A stretch of DNA of 64,000 nucleotides, taken from assembly GCF_024679245.1 (NCBI RefSeq), contig NC_090187.1, positions 23,376,495-23,440,494 on the forward strand, given 5' to 3'. The DNA is from Pseudorasbora parva (taxonomy: Eukaryota > Chordata > Actinopteri > Cypriniformes > Gobionidae). Within the stretch, counting starts at the first letter, position 1, and each line of letters starts with the position of its first letter. A program made the translations under genes and the position numbers. The notes under the pieces are model-generated. The model was not told the DNA's origin. It saw only the letters and a program-made list of their open reading frames with translations, and did not search any database. This document shows, piece by piece, positions 1 through 11,105 of this stretch.

Positions 1-360
1 CTCACAGAAAAGCCCCAGGTAACTTGGTATAAGATAATAATAAATAAAAAAAGTAAAATAAACTGCTGTTATTGTGCTTTTTTGCCATTTTTGGAGCCTA
101 ATAGTCCCAGACCCCATTTTGATGACATTCTGCAGTATTTTTATTTTATGTTTGAAAGAAAATGGAGCCCCCTGAATTGTCTTCTAGTCTTTTGTGCTCC
201 ATCCAGCTGTTTTTATTTTATTGTAACACAAGTATGTGTTCTCCTTAACGGCACCCACACACACTACAGGATAATCGGGATGATTTTAGGCCCAATTCTC
301 CCCTTCCAACAATCCTCTGTAAATAACTGATTATCTTGATGGTTCTACAGATTACTTACT
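1..360. other. AT-rich DNA, no feature recognised
   Basis: I see no repeat terminus, coding similarity or RNA gene here. Short open frames lack any recognisable motif. Confidence 0.5.
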
Positions 361-443
361 TTAAAGGGGGGGGGGGCTCCCTCCCTTTTTCTTTTTTTTT
401 TTCTAGGCTTGGTTGTTTATGGGCCGCAGTATAACATGTCTTA

Positions 444-1509
444 CAGTTTTTTTTTTTTTGGGATTGCTTACACACTAAATATAAAAGTAGTACACTATTA
501 GCAAAACCTTACACTCAAGAAGCAAAACATCAGCCCACATTTGCACTACTATAAGCACTTTGTCAACCTCACACTTGTTGCAAAACTCTACACACAGTGA
601 CTTGCAAAACACTAAACACAGTTAACATACATTAAACACAAAAATCTATCATGAAGTCACTTCCTTGCAATGCCAAAGCACTGACTGTCAAATTACTGCA
701 CCATCCAACCAATTGGTTCAACACAGTCATCTTACCAAACGCTTGTTTGCTTAATTGTAGACACACCAATCAGGTGTATAAGCACTATAAAAAACAGCAG
801 GTGAGTTCATCTGTCTTCAAGCACAATGGAAAGAGTTAGAGAAAGAGTAAGACGAGGAGGAGACCGAGGAGGCCTGTGAGCAGATGGAGGTAGCAGCAAT
901 GCAAGGATGGATTTGCTATTCAAGACGTTTCTTTCCAAGGTGTCTTGCTTTTGACAACATTCCCTGGGCTGTTTATGAAACTCTCTGGCCAGATCCAGCT
1001 AGGCCAAGAGACAATGTCTATATCTTTATTTTATTTATTTTGTATTATTTTTTTTTACAGTAAACTTAAAGTACAACATGTAAAGTGACATTTTGTTACA
1101 GTATTATGAATGTCCATGTCAACATTTCGGGCATGTTGAAATAAATGAGTTTCTTCAGTCTGCATCATTGGTCTTGCGTGGAGTTTGGTGGATTTACATT
1201 ATGTTTGTACTTTGTTGATGGTAGCCTACTCTAATCATAGGAAAGTAAAAGTGCTAAAAGTGTTTTAGGTTTACCACAGCAGAGTGTAACTCGTGCAAAA
1301 ATAGTATAGTAATGTGAACCGTGTGTGTTTCATATGGTAACAAAGTGTGGTTTTTAAACAGAAGTGTATAGTTTTTACAAGAGTGTTAAATTATGCAAAG
1401 GATCTGTATTGTTTTGCTAATTGCGTGTTTGGTTGTGCTAATTGTGTGTAGTTTTTTGAAAACACGGGTCCTGTTTTGAAAATCGTGCTTAAGCAATCCA
1501 AAAAAACTG
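444..1509 (+). mobile_element. IS630/Tc1-superfamily element, internally deleted
   Basis: The termini are inverted repeats: CAGTTTTTTTT leading to GGGATTGCTTA on the left, and the complement of TAAGCAATCC...AAAACTG on the right. The TA dinucleotides at 442-443 and 1510-1511 are the expected target duplication. At 1.07 kb it is too short for a full transposase, and the interior keeps only the two ends of the gene. It sits inside the family A copy, so it is younger than that copy. Confidence 0.75.
826..1018 (+). pseudogene. Deleted IS630-like transposase (N-terminus joined to C-terminus)
   Basis: From the ATG at 826 the sequence reads an Arg/Gly-rich start (MERVRERVRRGG) typical of the N-terminus of fish IS630-like transposases. 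A stop follows, and after a frame change it reads SRRFFPRCLAFDNIP and then LWPDPARPRD, which matches the conserved C-terminal block of that family. The catalytic DDE core between them is gone. The reading is by eye. The join implies an internal deletion of most of the gene, as in a non-autonomous derivative. Confidence 0.6.
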
Positions 1510-1797
1510 TAATATTTATTTTTTTGTTATTTTATTTTTTGTCTCGTTTTAAAAAAATATATATTTTACCTTTATTCCACACCGCTGTCTCCACTATCCT
1601 TTGAACGGCTCATTTGCTTCCTGCTCATCTAGAAGCCCATCCATGTAGTTTCATGTATTTTTATTGGCTGAAGTGCCAAGCACAGGTTGTCACATCTGGG
1701 GCAGTGTTTAAGTTAATAGCTAGGGTTTACATCACCAACCTGGGAAGAAGCTTGTTGTAGTCTAAACCGGTCATTTTTGTAGGCAATAAACTGCCAT

Positions 1798-2328
1798 TAG
1801 CCTGACAAGCCAGACCCACATCAAGATGTTTGGTCTGGAAACTCACCATAGACAGGACTCAATCCGAGGGGCGGGATAAATGGTTGTCTTTCAGACTCCC
1901 TCTGCACGCGATAGGATAGCGCTACACCAACCAGAGCAACGAAGGTGAAACAGAGCTTGTTGATAGGTTAAACATTTACCGTATCCGCTCGGCTAAACTC
2001 CGAACACATCTTCCCTTTTTAAGAATGACTTCAGTGCCGTTCTTTGTTCTTTTCTCAGAGAAAAGCTTAACTTCAAGTCTTCCAGAGTTGTGGTAAAAGC
2101 TGATTCGAAAGACCGCCGCCATCCGCCAGTTTCTGTGTTAACTAGAAGCACGCAAACGCAACTCGTCTGTCGTCATTATGGCCCCGCCCGCCGACTCTAT
2201 ACACAATGTGATTGGCCCGTCCAGATTGTGAGCAATACAGCTCAGAAGGGTATTGAGAGTTCCTAGACGACACTTGCGGGCAGATTAAATTTGCTGCCGC
2301 TAGGGTGTGCGTCTAGATTTCTAGGCTA
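1798..2328 (-). mobile_element. 9-bp-TSD MITE with TAGCCT termini, copy 1
   Basis: The element begins TAGCCTGACAAGCCAGACC and ends in the complement of TAGCCTAGAAATCTAGACGC. It is flanked by a perfect 9-bp direct repeat AACTGCCAT (1789-1797 and 2329-2337). Two other copies (31252-33014 and 59520-60051) have the same ends and also 9-bp duplications. A 9-bp TSD is typical of Mutator-like and some Merlin elements, but no transposase is visible, so the superfamily is open. It is oriented so that its helicase-like segment reads on the minus strand. Confidence 0.85.
1973..2085 (-). pseudogene. RecQ-helicase-like fragment in the 9-bp-TSD MITE
   Basis: On the minus strand one frame reads FSLRKEQRTALKSFLKRED, then VFGV, a stop, and PSGYGKC. 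This resembles the start of RecQ-type helicases: a Gln-containing motif followed by motif I (Walker A, normally TGxGKS). The frame has a stop at the Leu-Pro position and a Cys in place of the last Ser/Thr, so it is not functional. The same segment occurs in the other two copies, which shows it belonged to the ancestral element. Confidence 0.55.
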
Positions 2329-2462
2329 AACTGCCATAACTATAAAAGAAAATATCTCCGTTTGCATTGCACTTTCAGCGCTGTAACTTTGCAGATACTG
2401 TTCACACTCAAGCAGCAACATTACACACTAACTAAAGTTAAAAAAGTGAAATCACATACTTC

Positions 2463-3590
2463 GCATGCTTGTTAACTCTAAAGTCATGTTAGACCGGGAG
2501 AGATTTCGCGAGATTTCCGGTGTTCACAGTTGGGACTCTGGTTGTTTGTGAATGGAATTAGTTTCACTATAGGAACAAAACTGTTAAATCTTTTTTTTAT
2601 CGTCATGTTTATGGTATTAAAAACATGCTTAAAAATATTTTAGTGTGGAACAGCCATTATTAGCACTTATAAATCAGTCTATTCACTTAATTGTAGACAA
2701 CCCACCATCTAGTCAAAATGAAAAACAGTAGCAAATCCACAGAGTAAATGATGACAGGCTTTACATTTAGATTAATTGGTTGCAGAAGGTAGAGAAGAAT
2801 AATAAATGAAAAATGCATTTTTTAATTCAGTGTAATGATTTTCTCTCAAATAATAATAATAATAATAAAAAATCAGCACTGAATAATGGCTGCTATGCTC
2901 CTGCATAAAAGTATTGCTCGTATCTGCATTCTGATATGCTCATGTGTCCCAGTTGTATGCGCACAATTATATCAGGCTGTAGTTGTTCAATGAATGTGGT
3001 AATAACTGGATTTCTACCAAGTTTTGGATCAAGATATGACAAGTGTTCAGCAGTTAATTAGACTGGAGAGTAGAGCTGGAGCTTGCTGCTCATTTTTTGG
3101 CCTCATCCTTGACCTGTGTAATATCAACACTGTTCTTCAGGGCTTTCTCTCCCTGACCTAAAGCTCTCCTGACAGTTTGACTGACTTGTGATTCATCAGC
3201 TCTGTACCAACATCTTTTGAGCTCCTAGGTGTGCTCCCAAAGTGAAAGCCATTGCGAACGGCAGCTAAATTATGTTATATATAATTAAAATTATATTTTT
3301 TAATGATATTCTTCATTTCTGTTTAAATCTAAGTCAGCAATGTGCCCTTTGTGAATAAGACAATCCCAGAAATGCTTTGCATTGAAATGCTCAGTATATA
3401 TATATATATGTTTTTAATTCAACCTGCAAGGACAGCATTGTTTATACATGTACTTATGTCAGTCTTGAAGATTATCAATAGGAAATAATGAAATGCAACT
3501 GTATGCAATATTTGTGTGTGGAATATATTTATGTGCTTTATATAGAGACTGTACAATATTAAAAAAAATATATAGATTAATTATAATTAC
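2463..3590. other. No gene or clear repeat recognised
   Basis: AT-rich single-copy-looking sequence with a short (AAT)n run near 2851 and a short (AT)n near 3394. No coding or RNA signal was seen. Confidence 0.45.
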
Positions 3591-3591
3591 T

Positions 3592-3720
3592 AATATATAT
3601 ATATATATTATTATTATTATTATTAAATGTTATTGTTGTATTATAATTCAAAAAATATTATTTATAATAATACTTAATATTATTATTATTATTAGTAGTA
3701 GTAGTAATAGTAGTAGTAAA
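3592..3720. repeat. Compound AT, ATT and AGT microsatellite
   Basis: Direct reading shows (AT)n, then (TTA)n, then (TAG)n with interruptions. The open frame through it is low-complexity. Confidence 0.85.
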
Positions 3721-3756
3721 CCTTAAAATCATACCCCAGTATGTCATAACCTTTGT

Positions 3757-3905
3757 ATTCACAAAACATTTTATCTGGCCACTAAAAGTTCTCCTCAATG
3801 CTGGTAAAAGTTCTTAGTTTCGAGTTTATTCTTAAAACCTATTCACAAAGCTCCTGAGAGCAACTTGTACTAAGGAATAGAGAGAAATCTTAAGCTAAGA
3901 GTTAG
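3757..3905 (+). repeat. Interspersed repeat shared with 47509-48035
   Basis: The block from GTATTCACAAAACATTTTATC to the AAACCTATTCACAAAGC region and the AAGGAACAGAGAGGAAT-like end occurs again near 47513-48035 with divergence. In that copy the two halves are split by another insertion. Family unknown. Confidence 0.65.
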
Positions 3906-4374
3906 GGCGGGTTGACCGTGTAGCTATTGATAATGTCCTTACGTTCACTAACTATGACCACAGTGATTGGCTGATGGGGAGGGATCTCTCTCAGTGATTT
4001 ATTTATAGAAATATATTGTTCATCGAGGTTTCATGTTGCTATATTTAAATAAATGTTTAAAATAGGAATGATGCCATATTCAAATAAAGATTTAAAAACA
4101 AAAATGTTGCCATATTTAAATAAAGATTTTAAAAAGTAGGCTAAACTAGCATATGTTCAGCTAATTTACAGCCTCTTACATGTCTTCATCTCGAGAGATT
4201 GCAGGATTCAAGCCAAAATTATGTTTTATAAACAAAATTCGTGAAGAGCATGTTCAAAATGTCTATCTAATCAGTGTGAGAGGAGGGATATACACACAGT
4301 CGAGAGCCGACTCACCTAACGTTAGTTACCTCCACAGTTTCCTGCATCCCTCTGTCTCCCGGTTCCTCACTCTC

Positions 4375-4525
4375 TGTCTTCTATACGGGGCAGAACTCTG
4401 GGTTTAGGCTGAATTCCGAGCTCAGAGCCCTCGATCGATTCAGACAGCATGTCAAATACGCTTGTATTATTTTACTTTATTCAATCATTTGTAAGTGTAA
4501 AAACAACTACCACAGGTCATCTGGC

Positions 4526-4619
<94 letters not shown>

Positions 4620-4710
4620 TTTTTATTAAAAATAAATAAATTATCACTATTGCCTCAATGTTGTATAATGTCGTTGGGGGGATTGCAGCAACAGCCATTA
4701 TGATGGAGAT
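4375..4710 (+). repeat. Interspersed repeat with internal (AT)n, shared with 50440-51030
   Basis: Both loci read a GGGTTT(A/G)GGCT block, GAGCCCT(C/T)GATC, an ACAGCATG block, a CCACAGGT block, then a long (AT)n tract. Both end near a CAACAGCCATT motif. The (AT)n here is 4528-4616. Both copies carrying a tract at the same place suggests that the microsatellite, or its seed, belongs to the element. Family not identified. Confidence 0.6.
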
Positions 4711-4734
4711 GGAGTCACAGTGATGGAGATGTTG

Positions 4735-5142
4735 TTAGAGGATCTTCCATCTACGCAGATGGAGAGCTGATGGGCTTGAGTGAAACTGTTGGCTCTGAAC
4801 TGTCTGAGGAGAGGTTGCGGTGACGAGCGCTTGAGGTGGAGCCCGACTGCCTGAGGGCTTTGGTGGAGCCGGTGCGCTCCAGGACCAAGGTGGATCCGGA
4901 GGGAGGGCATAGCCTCCTGGAGCAAAAGAGGTGGAGAGATGCAGCGCTGTGGATGACTCGTAAATCCACGGCGCAGTTAAGGTGATGGCTGACCGAGGGG
5001 AAGCCGGAGGGAAGAGGGAGCCTGATGTAGCCACAAAGCTGAGGGTCAATGGTGGAGCAGAGGGTGGGAGGATCCAAGGCGACGCAGACCGGTTGACGGG
5101 TTGAGGGGAATCGAAAGGATCAGAGGACCGAGGTGTAGACAA
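4735..5142 (-). other. GC-rich island with a 135-codon Ser/Pro-rich open frame
   Basis: This stretch is clearly more GC-rich than its surroundings. The minus strand is open for 135 codons and reads a low-complexity Ser/Pro/Ala-rich protein with no domain I recognise. An overlapping minus frame is also open, which suggests composition rather than coding. Possible explanations are a degraded retroelement reading frame or a CpG-type island. I do not call it a gene. Confidence 0.3.
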
Positions 5143-5584
5143 GAGATTATTTTGCTTAGGTGCAGCTGGAGGATTGCCTGAGTCGGTGGATTCTCCATGG
5201 TCAAAGGTGGTGGTTGGCTAGGCTCTGGGTCTGAATAGAGTCACTGGTAGACGCTCTTCAGACATTGCAGAATAGCCTCCCTCCAGCAAAGTCCTTGCAT
5301 GTCTTGGAAGTCTACTTGATGGTAATAATTTGCACAGATCCAATACAGAGATTATACCATCTCATCATTCAAGGCTGTCCGGCGGAGCAATAAACCTCTC
5401 TACATAACCCTTTGTGGACGGTTGTTCTGTAACGCTGTAATAACTCATTACAGTAGCAAGTAGCAACTTGATAACTCATAATTGGCAGGAAACTAGACCA
5501 AAGAAAATACATAACTGAAAACAACAAACTAAAAGTCCATTAATATGAAGCTAACTAAACAGAACTTTGACAGGTATAAAACAT
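5143..5584. other. No feature recognised
   Basis: No terminal repeats, coding motifs or RNA structures were noticed. Confidence 0.4.
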
Positions 5585-5763
5585 CTGCTCAAACTGAACC
5601 CTTCCAAGCTCTAAAATGTAACAAAATATGTTTTATTTTATTCTTCTGTAAGTGTTACTTTAATATATTAACGTGACAGGTAGAGATCCATCTGAGTTGG
5701 ATATAGATGCGGATAACTAAAAACCCAAATATTTAATGACGATTGGCAAAACATGAGGGTTAA
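5585..5763. mobile_element. piggyBac-like element end (TTAA, AGGGTTAA terminus)
   Basis: It ends in ATGAGGGTTAA, which on the other strand is TTAACCCT, the usual piggyBac terminus. The preceding 170 bases match the end of the element at 22060-22500, sharing a CTGAA(C/T)CCTTCCAAGCT block and TTTTATTCTTCTGTAAGTG. The left part is missing. Confidence 0.5.
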
Positions 5764-5932
5764 AAAAGTTAATGTCATTACTTGATCAAAATCAGCAAAG
5801 AATTTCTAGCAAAAAGACATGTACATTGCAATACAGGGATGGACATTTTGGAAATGATTATAAAAGTTATTCGATTTCCTACATGGATAATTATTATAAT
5901 AATAATTTAATAATATTTTGTCTTTACCTTAA

Positions 5933-6416
5933 GGCCGGGGACACACTGCAAGCGTGTCGTGAGCGTCTCGGTTGCGTGGCGTGTCCGTTTTTTTATTTAT
6001 TTCGGCTCTCATGTTAACCGGTTAGAGCTTGCATATTGCCTGCGTCACACGCGCGGTCCGAGCCGCGCAGAAAACGCGTGCATGCTTCAAATAGAAGAGA
6101 CGCCTATTTTTCATGCGACACGCGAGCGTGTTGGAAGCATTTCCAGGCAAAATAGAATAGGAAAAGATGTTTATATGCCATTTTGACACGAATACATATT
6201 ACATTTTCATGTTTGAAAGTCTGTAGGTTAACATAAATGCAGATATAGGCCTAATTGTAATAATAAAAAACAACATAATTATCGCTTTTGAAATATTAAA
6301 CCGCATCAGACACGCTTCTGGTGTGCAAAGACAGAGAAAACGCCATGCAGCCACCCCGCGGCTGACATGCAACAGAAACGCCACGCACACACCACGCTTG
6401 CAGTGTGTCTCCGGCC
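5933..6416. mobile_element. PIF/Harbinger-type MITE
   Basis: The termini are near-perfect inverted repeats beginning GGCCGGGGACACACTGCAAG (left) and GGCCGGAGACACACTGCAAG (right, complement). Both are flanked by CTTAA, consistent with the 3-bp TTA/TAA target duplication of PIF/Harbinger elements. The interior is 484 bp without a transposase. Confidence 0.75.
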
Positions 6417-7377
6417 TTAAGCTTCCTATGTAGGCAGTAGACAGCGAGGCAGCTCGCTGTGTTTTGGAACAGAGCTCAAAGTGCGCATGTTATGTGCTGC
6501 ACACTGATGTAGTTTTTTTTGTTTGTTTGTTTGTTTTTTCATTTGTAATCTCCTTTATCTATCCAGGTGGCAGTGCTTCAGCTGTAACTTTCTTCATTAA
6601 CCTCATTACCAGCAGTGTCCATCAATCATTTGTTTAGTTTGGTTAAAAGCTGTGAGCTGTTGCTGCTAAGATTTATCCCATGTGAAGCAGTCAATACTTC
6701 TGCTCTCTGTCAAGTGTATACTGGATGAAAGTGCATCAAAAGGAACTGTGTACTCACATCGCCTCACGCAGACTGATGAATGCTCTTATCGATTGTGATG
6801 TTGCAAAGATATGTTTTATCCAGGTTCTGCTTGTGTTTACCAGAAGCTTCTTGAAGGAATAGTTTTACTTTTGTTATCAGGTTGTTCTTACAAAAATGTG
6901 ACGCTTTTTCAGTAAATAAATTTGTCGTTTAAAAAAATAGTTCACCCAAAAATAAAACGTCTGATGTAATTTACTCAACCTCATGTCGTTCCGTAATAAC
7001 CTTTAATATTCCTATTTTTAAATGTTCTACACTGTTTTCAGCATTTGAAAATCTTTCATTCTCATTACACTTTCAAGTAGACCATTCCTTAAACTACCAT
7101 TTCTTAATTTCATCCCTGTCTATGAATAGAAGTTTTATTTTCGTCCATTTGTTTGTGTCAGTAAACTGCGTACTGGATAATTTCCCACAGCATTTAGTTT
7201 CACACAGGTTCAGGCCAAGCATCGTTTCAAGGATCCTTTGCAAACATGAGTGCTGCCCATATCTGTCCCGAAATGGCATCTAGGGCCAATAGACCTGCGT
7301 CCTTATGGTATAAAGATGACCCTACAGTGCAGAAAGCGTATGCAAATTAATGAAGGTGTGTTGTGGCACCAAGATGT
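6417..7377. other. Mostly unassigned; half of a TTAA MITE at about 6929-7080
   Basis: At 6929 a TTAA is followed shortly by TAGTTCACCCAAAAATAAAA, the arm of a very abundant cyprinid palindromic MITE. Only one arm is present. A (GTTT)n run lies near 6515. The rest shows no feature. Confidence 0.5.
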
Positions 7378-7544
7378 TAGGCAGATCTTTTTAATAATGT
7401 AAGTTACCACGTGGAGCCTCTATGGATCGGAACTACAAACTTCACGTGGCCTTCAGATTAGCTCCAGAACAGTGTGTAGAGAACTTCCTGAAAGGGGTTT
7501 CCATGGCTAAGCAGCTCAATCCAAGCCTTATATAACCAAGTGCT

Positions 7545-7790
7545 ATGTGAAGACTGGACTCTAGAGCATTGGAGACAAGTTCTTTGGTGTGATGAATTAC
7601 ACTTCTTTGTCTGGCAATCCGATGGATGAGAATGGGTTTGCTGGATGCCAGGAGAACAAGGTTTAGTATTGTCTTTTAGGGGTTGGGCTTGGCCCGTTAG
7701 TTCCAGTAAAAGGAACTCTTAATGATTCTGCATACCAATACATTTTGGACAATTTCATGCTCCCAACTTGGTGGGATCAGTTTGGGGATG
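7545..7790 (+). pseudogene. Tc1-like transposase fragment
   Basis: The plus strand reads EDWTLEHWRQVLWCDELHFF and then VWQSDG, matching the region around the first catalytic Asp of Tc1 transposases (usually WSDES; here WCDEL). Further pieces read a glycine-rich region and a NFMLP-like block in other frames. Frameshifts, stops and the loss of the last third make it non-functional. A parallel relic of the same family is at 26690-27168. Confidence 0.7.
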
Positions 7791-8130
7791 GCCCCTAAGT
7801 GTTCCAATATTAAACCCCTATGGATTAAAGGGGTGGTAAAACACAACTTCACTTTTCTAACTTTAGCTAGTGTATAATGTTGCTGTTTGAGCATGAACAA
7901 CACCTGCAAAGTTACAATATTCAAAGTATAAAGTAAATGGAGATATTTGCTTTTAAATAAATCAATTTCGAAGGACTACAGCAAACAGCCGGTAAGGAAC
8001 TACAGCCTTTTCCTCCAGGTTTGGTGACATCACCAGCTCTCCTTCTAAAATATTAAATAAGGGGGATGAGGCCATTTTTTTTTTTTTTTATAGCTGTGGA
8101 GTAGTAGGCTGGAATGCTGTCTGTCATGCA

Positions 8131-8370
8131 ATGCCGACGAAACGTTGTTATATTCATCCGGATTGCAGGTTCACTTTGTTCAGCCTTTCTAGGGACGGAG
8201 GAGTTGGGGATCAATGATTCAAATTTAAATCTCACTTTCTGTGCTGCACATTTCACGGAGGAAAGCTCACAATCGTCGCAAGTTCAATGCAGGTTTCGCA
8301 AAACGGCCTGTCCTGAAAGATGGAGCAGTTTCAACTTTAAAAACAGGAGCTTTTTTACGGTCCACAACCT
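8131..8370 (+). pseudogene. THAP-domain first exon of family A, frameshifted
   Basis: From the ATG at 8131 it reads MPTKRCYIHPDCRFTLFSLS, the Cys-rich start of a THAP zinc finger, and soon hits a stop. In another frame it reads LTFCAAHFTEES, the conserved C-x-x-H part, and then FNAGFAKRPVLKDGAVSTL, the usual THAP tail. The exon ends at a GTAAGT splice donor (8371). THAP domains bind DNA in P-element-, Kolobok- and host THAP proteins. Frameshifts make this copy a relic. Confidence 0.7.
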
Positions 8371-8851
8371 GTAAGTATGATTTATCTTTCGTCTATGTGT
8401 TTTCCTGTAATAGTTCGTATTGTTAATTGTATGTTGTAGCACATGACAACACTGGAAACCAGTTTGTTTACCCTTTGACAAGTACGATCACATTCTAGGC
8501 TGGTCCGTGGAGCGTACAATCACATATGTGGTTAGAACGTTTAGTGATCAACTGCCAAATTCAAAAATGTAAATCTAGTTTTAGCCCGTTGACTGGCGCT
8601 GAGCCAGAGACTGAGTGGGTGAGAGACTGACTGAGCTCAAAGTCTTTTAATGTTTATTTTAGGTTTCATACACTTCAAATTACATTACACAATCACAAAA
8701 AATGTCACATATATCAGGAGAAGTGGACGATCTTTGGTTGTAAATCCAGCATGCCCCATCTCTGTCTGTGTTTAAACATATAACAGTGGAACTTTATCGA
8801 TCAACTAACACAATCATTTTACTACCCTGTCCCCTCACATAATGTCACATA

Positions 8852-8931
8852 AGGTGAATTAAGGGTGATTGGGACACTTTTCCCAAGTCATCGCAATGCC
8901 AAAAAGTCCCCCAATCACCTTGAATTCACCG
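8852..8931. repeat. About 80-bp inverted repeat (hairpin)
   Basis: AGGTGAATTAAGGGTGATTG pairs with CAATCACCTTGAATTCACC across a loop of about 30 nt. It lies inside the family A copy and may be a small inserted foldback. Confidence 0.6.
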
Positions 8932-9152
8932 TATATCAGGTGAAGGATGATCTTGTGTTGCAAATCCAGCAGGCTCTGACTCCCTGTTAGTGTTGAAAAC
9001 AGGGTAATGGCGGTGCCCCGCCCACAGCCTGTGATAACTTACCAATCAACAAACACGTGCACTAGGTGGTTAGCGAATCAGAACACAGCTTGGCCAGCTA
9101 ACCAAACTGAGCCCATTGCGTATCTTTTAAAGGGACCGGCTTCATAGAACAG

Positions 9153-9206
9153 TTACATACATACATACATACATACATACAGACATACATACATACATAC
9201 ATACAT
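9153..9206. repeat. (ATAC)n microsatellite
   Basis: Direct tetranucleotide repeat, one interruption. Confidence 0.9.
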
Positions 9207-9593
9207 CAGACCGTTTTTACAAAGAGAGACAGAGTAGTGTAGAATAAAGGCAAAATATAGGGACAATAATGCAATTTTTTAAAAACCAAGCATGAACACG
9301 TGTTACGGTACACCCCACAAATCAGGCCTTCGAAAGAATGTGTTTTACCACCCTTTAAGAATGGGATGTCATTAAAGTTCATGTGCATTTAAAGGCAGGT
9401 GTCCCTATATATATTCCGTTTTTTGAAAGCATGACATGGACTTTTCACTCTTTAGTGTCACAGCTCAGGATAGTCACTTGTGAACGAATCAGCACCGTCA
9501 TGATTCCCTGTGGCTCTAAACTGATGAATCACTTGACATTTACAGCTCAAATGGCTCAAAACAAACTGAATGCAGAACCAATGGCAAAAAATT

Positions 9594-9710
<117 letters not shown>

Positions 9711-9744
9711 ATATATATTATTTATATATAAATTATATAGACGT

Positions 9745-10101
9745 GATATATACGTATGATTGGTTTAATTTTTTTGTTGTTGCATTATTTACCCTTAGGG
9801 CTGCCCGATTTGGGGAAAATATATAATTGAAAATTATATATTTTTATATAATGCGATTATTCAGGGTAAAATTGCGATTGCGATTTAAAATGCGATTATT
9901 GTTATTATTATTTTTTACAAATGAAAAGTGTGTGTATAAAACATTTTGTGTTTTTATATTAATGTGACTAATAATAATGATTATTATTACTGCTAAAAAT
10001 ATTTAAAAAAATAAGAAATATTATCATTACAATATCATTTTCATAATTACAAATAAAAAAGAGTATGTCCGAATAAATATAACAATATAATACTAATTCT
10101 A

Positions 10102-10137
<36 letters not shown>

Positions 10138-11105
10138 GTAATATTTTACAGAAAACTTATTTTACAAAAAAAAAAAAAAAAAAATGTCTGGGTTACCTAA
10201 TATGCAGACAGCCTATGACTAAAAAACATTAGAAAGGTCTAAGCGGAGTTATTGTAAAACAAATAAAATAAGATATTATTTTCTTATTATGGATTACACA
10301 AAAGTTTTTTATACTACTAAACAGAAGATAGAAACGCTTTGATTAAACATGACGACAATAAACACGACTGCAGCTAAATATGGTGTATTTGAGTCCTTCA
10401 AGCCGTCTAGGGTATTTTCATAATAATAAAGTGTATTATAATGCAGTGCTGATTCAGATGGAATACTATAAAATAACGCATCGTCTGCCTCACTCTGATG
10501 AGAAGCCACATCAGCTCACACACACTCGACTGACGAAATAAAGTGAGGTAAAACATGTTATTAAACGTTGTCTTTTGTTGAACAGGCTTATGAACGCTTT
10601 TTCAAACGCACGTTATAAGCGACTCAAACTCGCAGTCTTTCAGACAGAGCAGTGGTTATCACAGAGCCTCTCTTCGCTAACACACTGGGCATTTATTTAT
10701 TTTATTAAAATCGCAGCCTTTGAGCTTTCATAATCGCATACAAGCCAAAACGCGATTGCGGTTCGATGTCAATTAATCGTGCAGAACTATTTACCCTATA
10801 TTTGACCTTTATTCTACACTGCTCTGTCCATCTTTGTAAAAATGGTCTGATGGTTTCTGGGTTCTCTGAGACCCTTCTCCTGATATATGTGACATTTTTG
10901 TGATTGTGTAATGTAATTTGAAGTGTATGAAACCTAAAATAACATTAAAAGATGTTACAATGTGTTAGGCAGATCTTTTTAACAAACTGATTTGCAGCGT
11001 TGTCATTTGTGCTACAACGTACAATTAACAATACACACTATTACAGGAAAACACATAGACGGAAAAAAAAAAATCATACATACAGGTTGTGTTTTTTTGT
11101 GGCCT
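9745..11105 (-). mobile_element. Kolobok-like family A, inverted copy, split by a hAT
   Basis: Segments 9765-9795 and 10790-11105 match the reverse complement of 8370-9290, including the CTTTATTCTACAC block, the CTCCTGATATATGTGACATT block and the AGGAAAACACATAGACG block. It stops just past the splice donor (around 11090) seen in the other copies. The hAT at 9796-10789 splits it. Terminal TTAA ends are not preserved. Confidence 0.7.
9796..10789. mobile_element. hAT-type non-autonomous element
   Basis: A perfect 8-bp direct repeat TTTACCCT flanks it (9788-9795 and 10790-10797). The ends are TAGGGCTGCCCGATT and the complement of TAGTTCTGCACGATT. An 8-bp TSD and such termini are typical of hAT. 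The interior is AT-rich with (ATT)n near 10098 and no transposase. It sits in the inverted family A copy. Confidence 0.85.

Larger units (their letters stand above)
361..2462 (-). mobile_element. Kolobok-like TTAA element, family A, nested copy
   Basis: The left edge is TTAA followed by a run of G (361-376). Segments 377-443, about 1575-1700 and 2338-2462 match, in reverse complement, both ends of the family A copies at 7825-9358 and 27345-28729. Shared landmarks are the motif GGGCCGCAGTATAACATGTC, the stretch reading CCTTTATTCCACACC, and the block near 2380 ending in AGTTAAAAAAGTGAA. It is broken by an IS630-like element (444-1509) and a 9-bp-TSD MITE (1798-2328). The THAP exon seen in other copies is missing, and the distal TTAA is not recognisable. 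Confidence 0.7.
7825..9358 (+). mobile_element. Kolobok-like TTAA element, family A, with THAP exon
   Basis: It starts TTAAAGGGGTGGTAAAACA and ends with the complement of TTAAAGGGTGGTAAAACA, giving inverted repeats and TTAA on both sides. TTAA duplication, TTAAAGG-type ends and a THAP domain together fit the Kolobok superfamily (Xenopus T2-type MITEs share such ends). The THAP-type exon is at 8131-8370. No DDE transposase was recognised, so the copy is non-autonomous. It is inserted into the 3' end of a Tc1 relic. Confidence 0.75.
7378..9415 (+). mobile_element. Tc1-like element relic, interrupted by family A
   Basis: Coding remnants run from about 7430 to 7790. The 3' untranslated end reads TTAAACCCCTATGGATTAA, then after the inserted element GAATGGGATGTCATTAAAG and GGCAGGTGTCCC, which is the terminal part of a common fish Tc1 family. 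The Kolobok-like element 7825-9358 lies exactly at the TTAA of that 3' region. The 5' terminal repeat was not found and the C-terminal coding half is deleted. Confidence 0.7.

Noticed and set aside
4735..5142. Ser/Pro-rich 135-codon frame as a host gene
   Set aside because: Low complexity, overlapping open frames on the same strand, no domain, no splice context.
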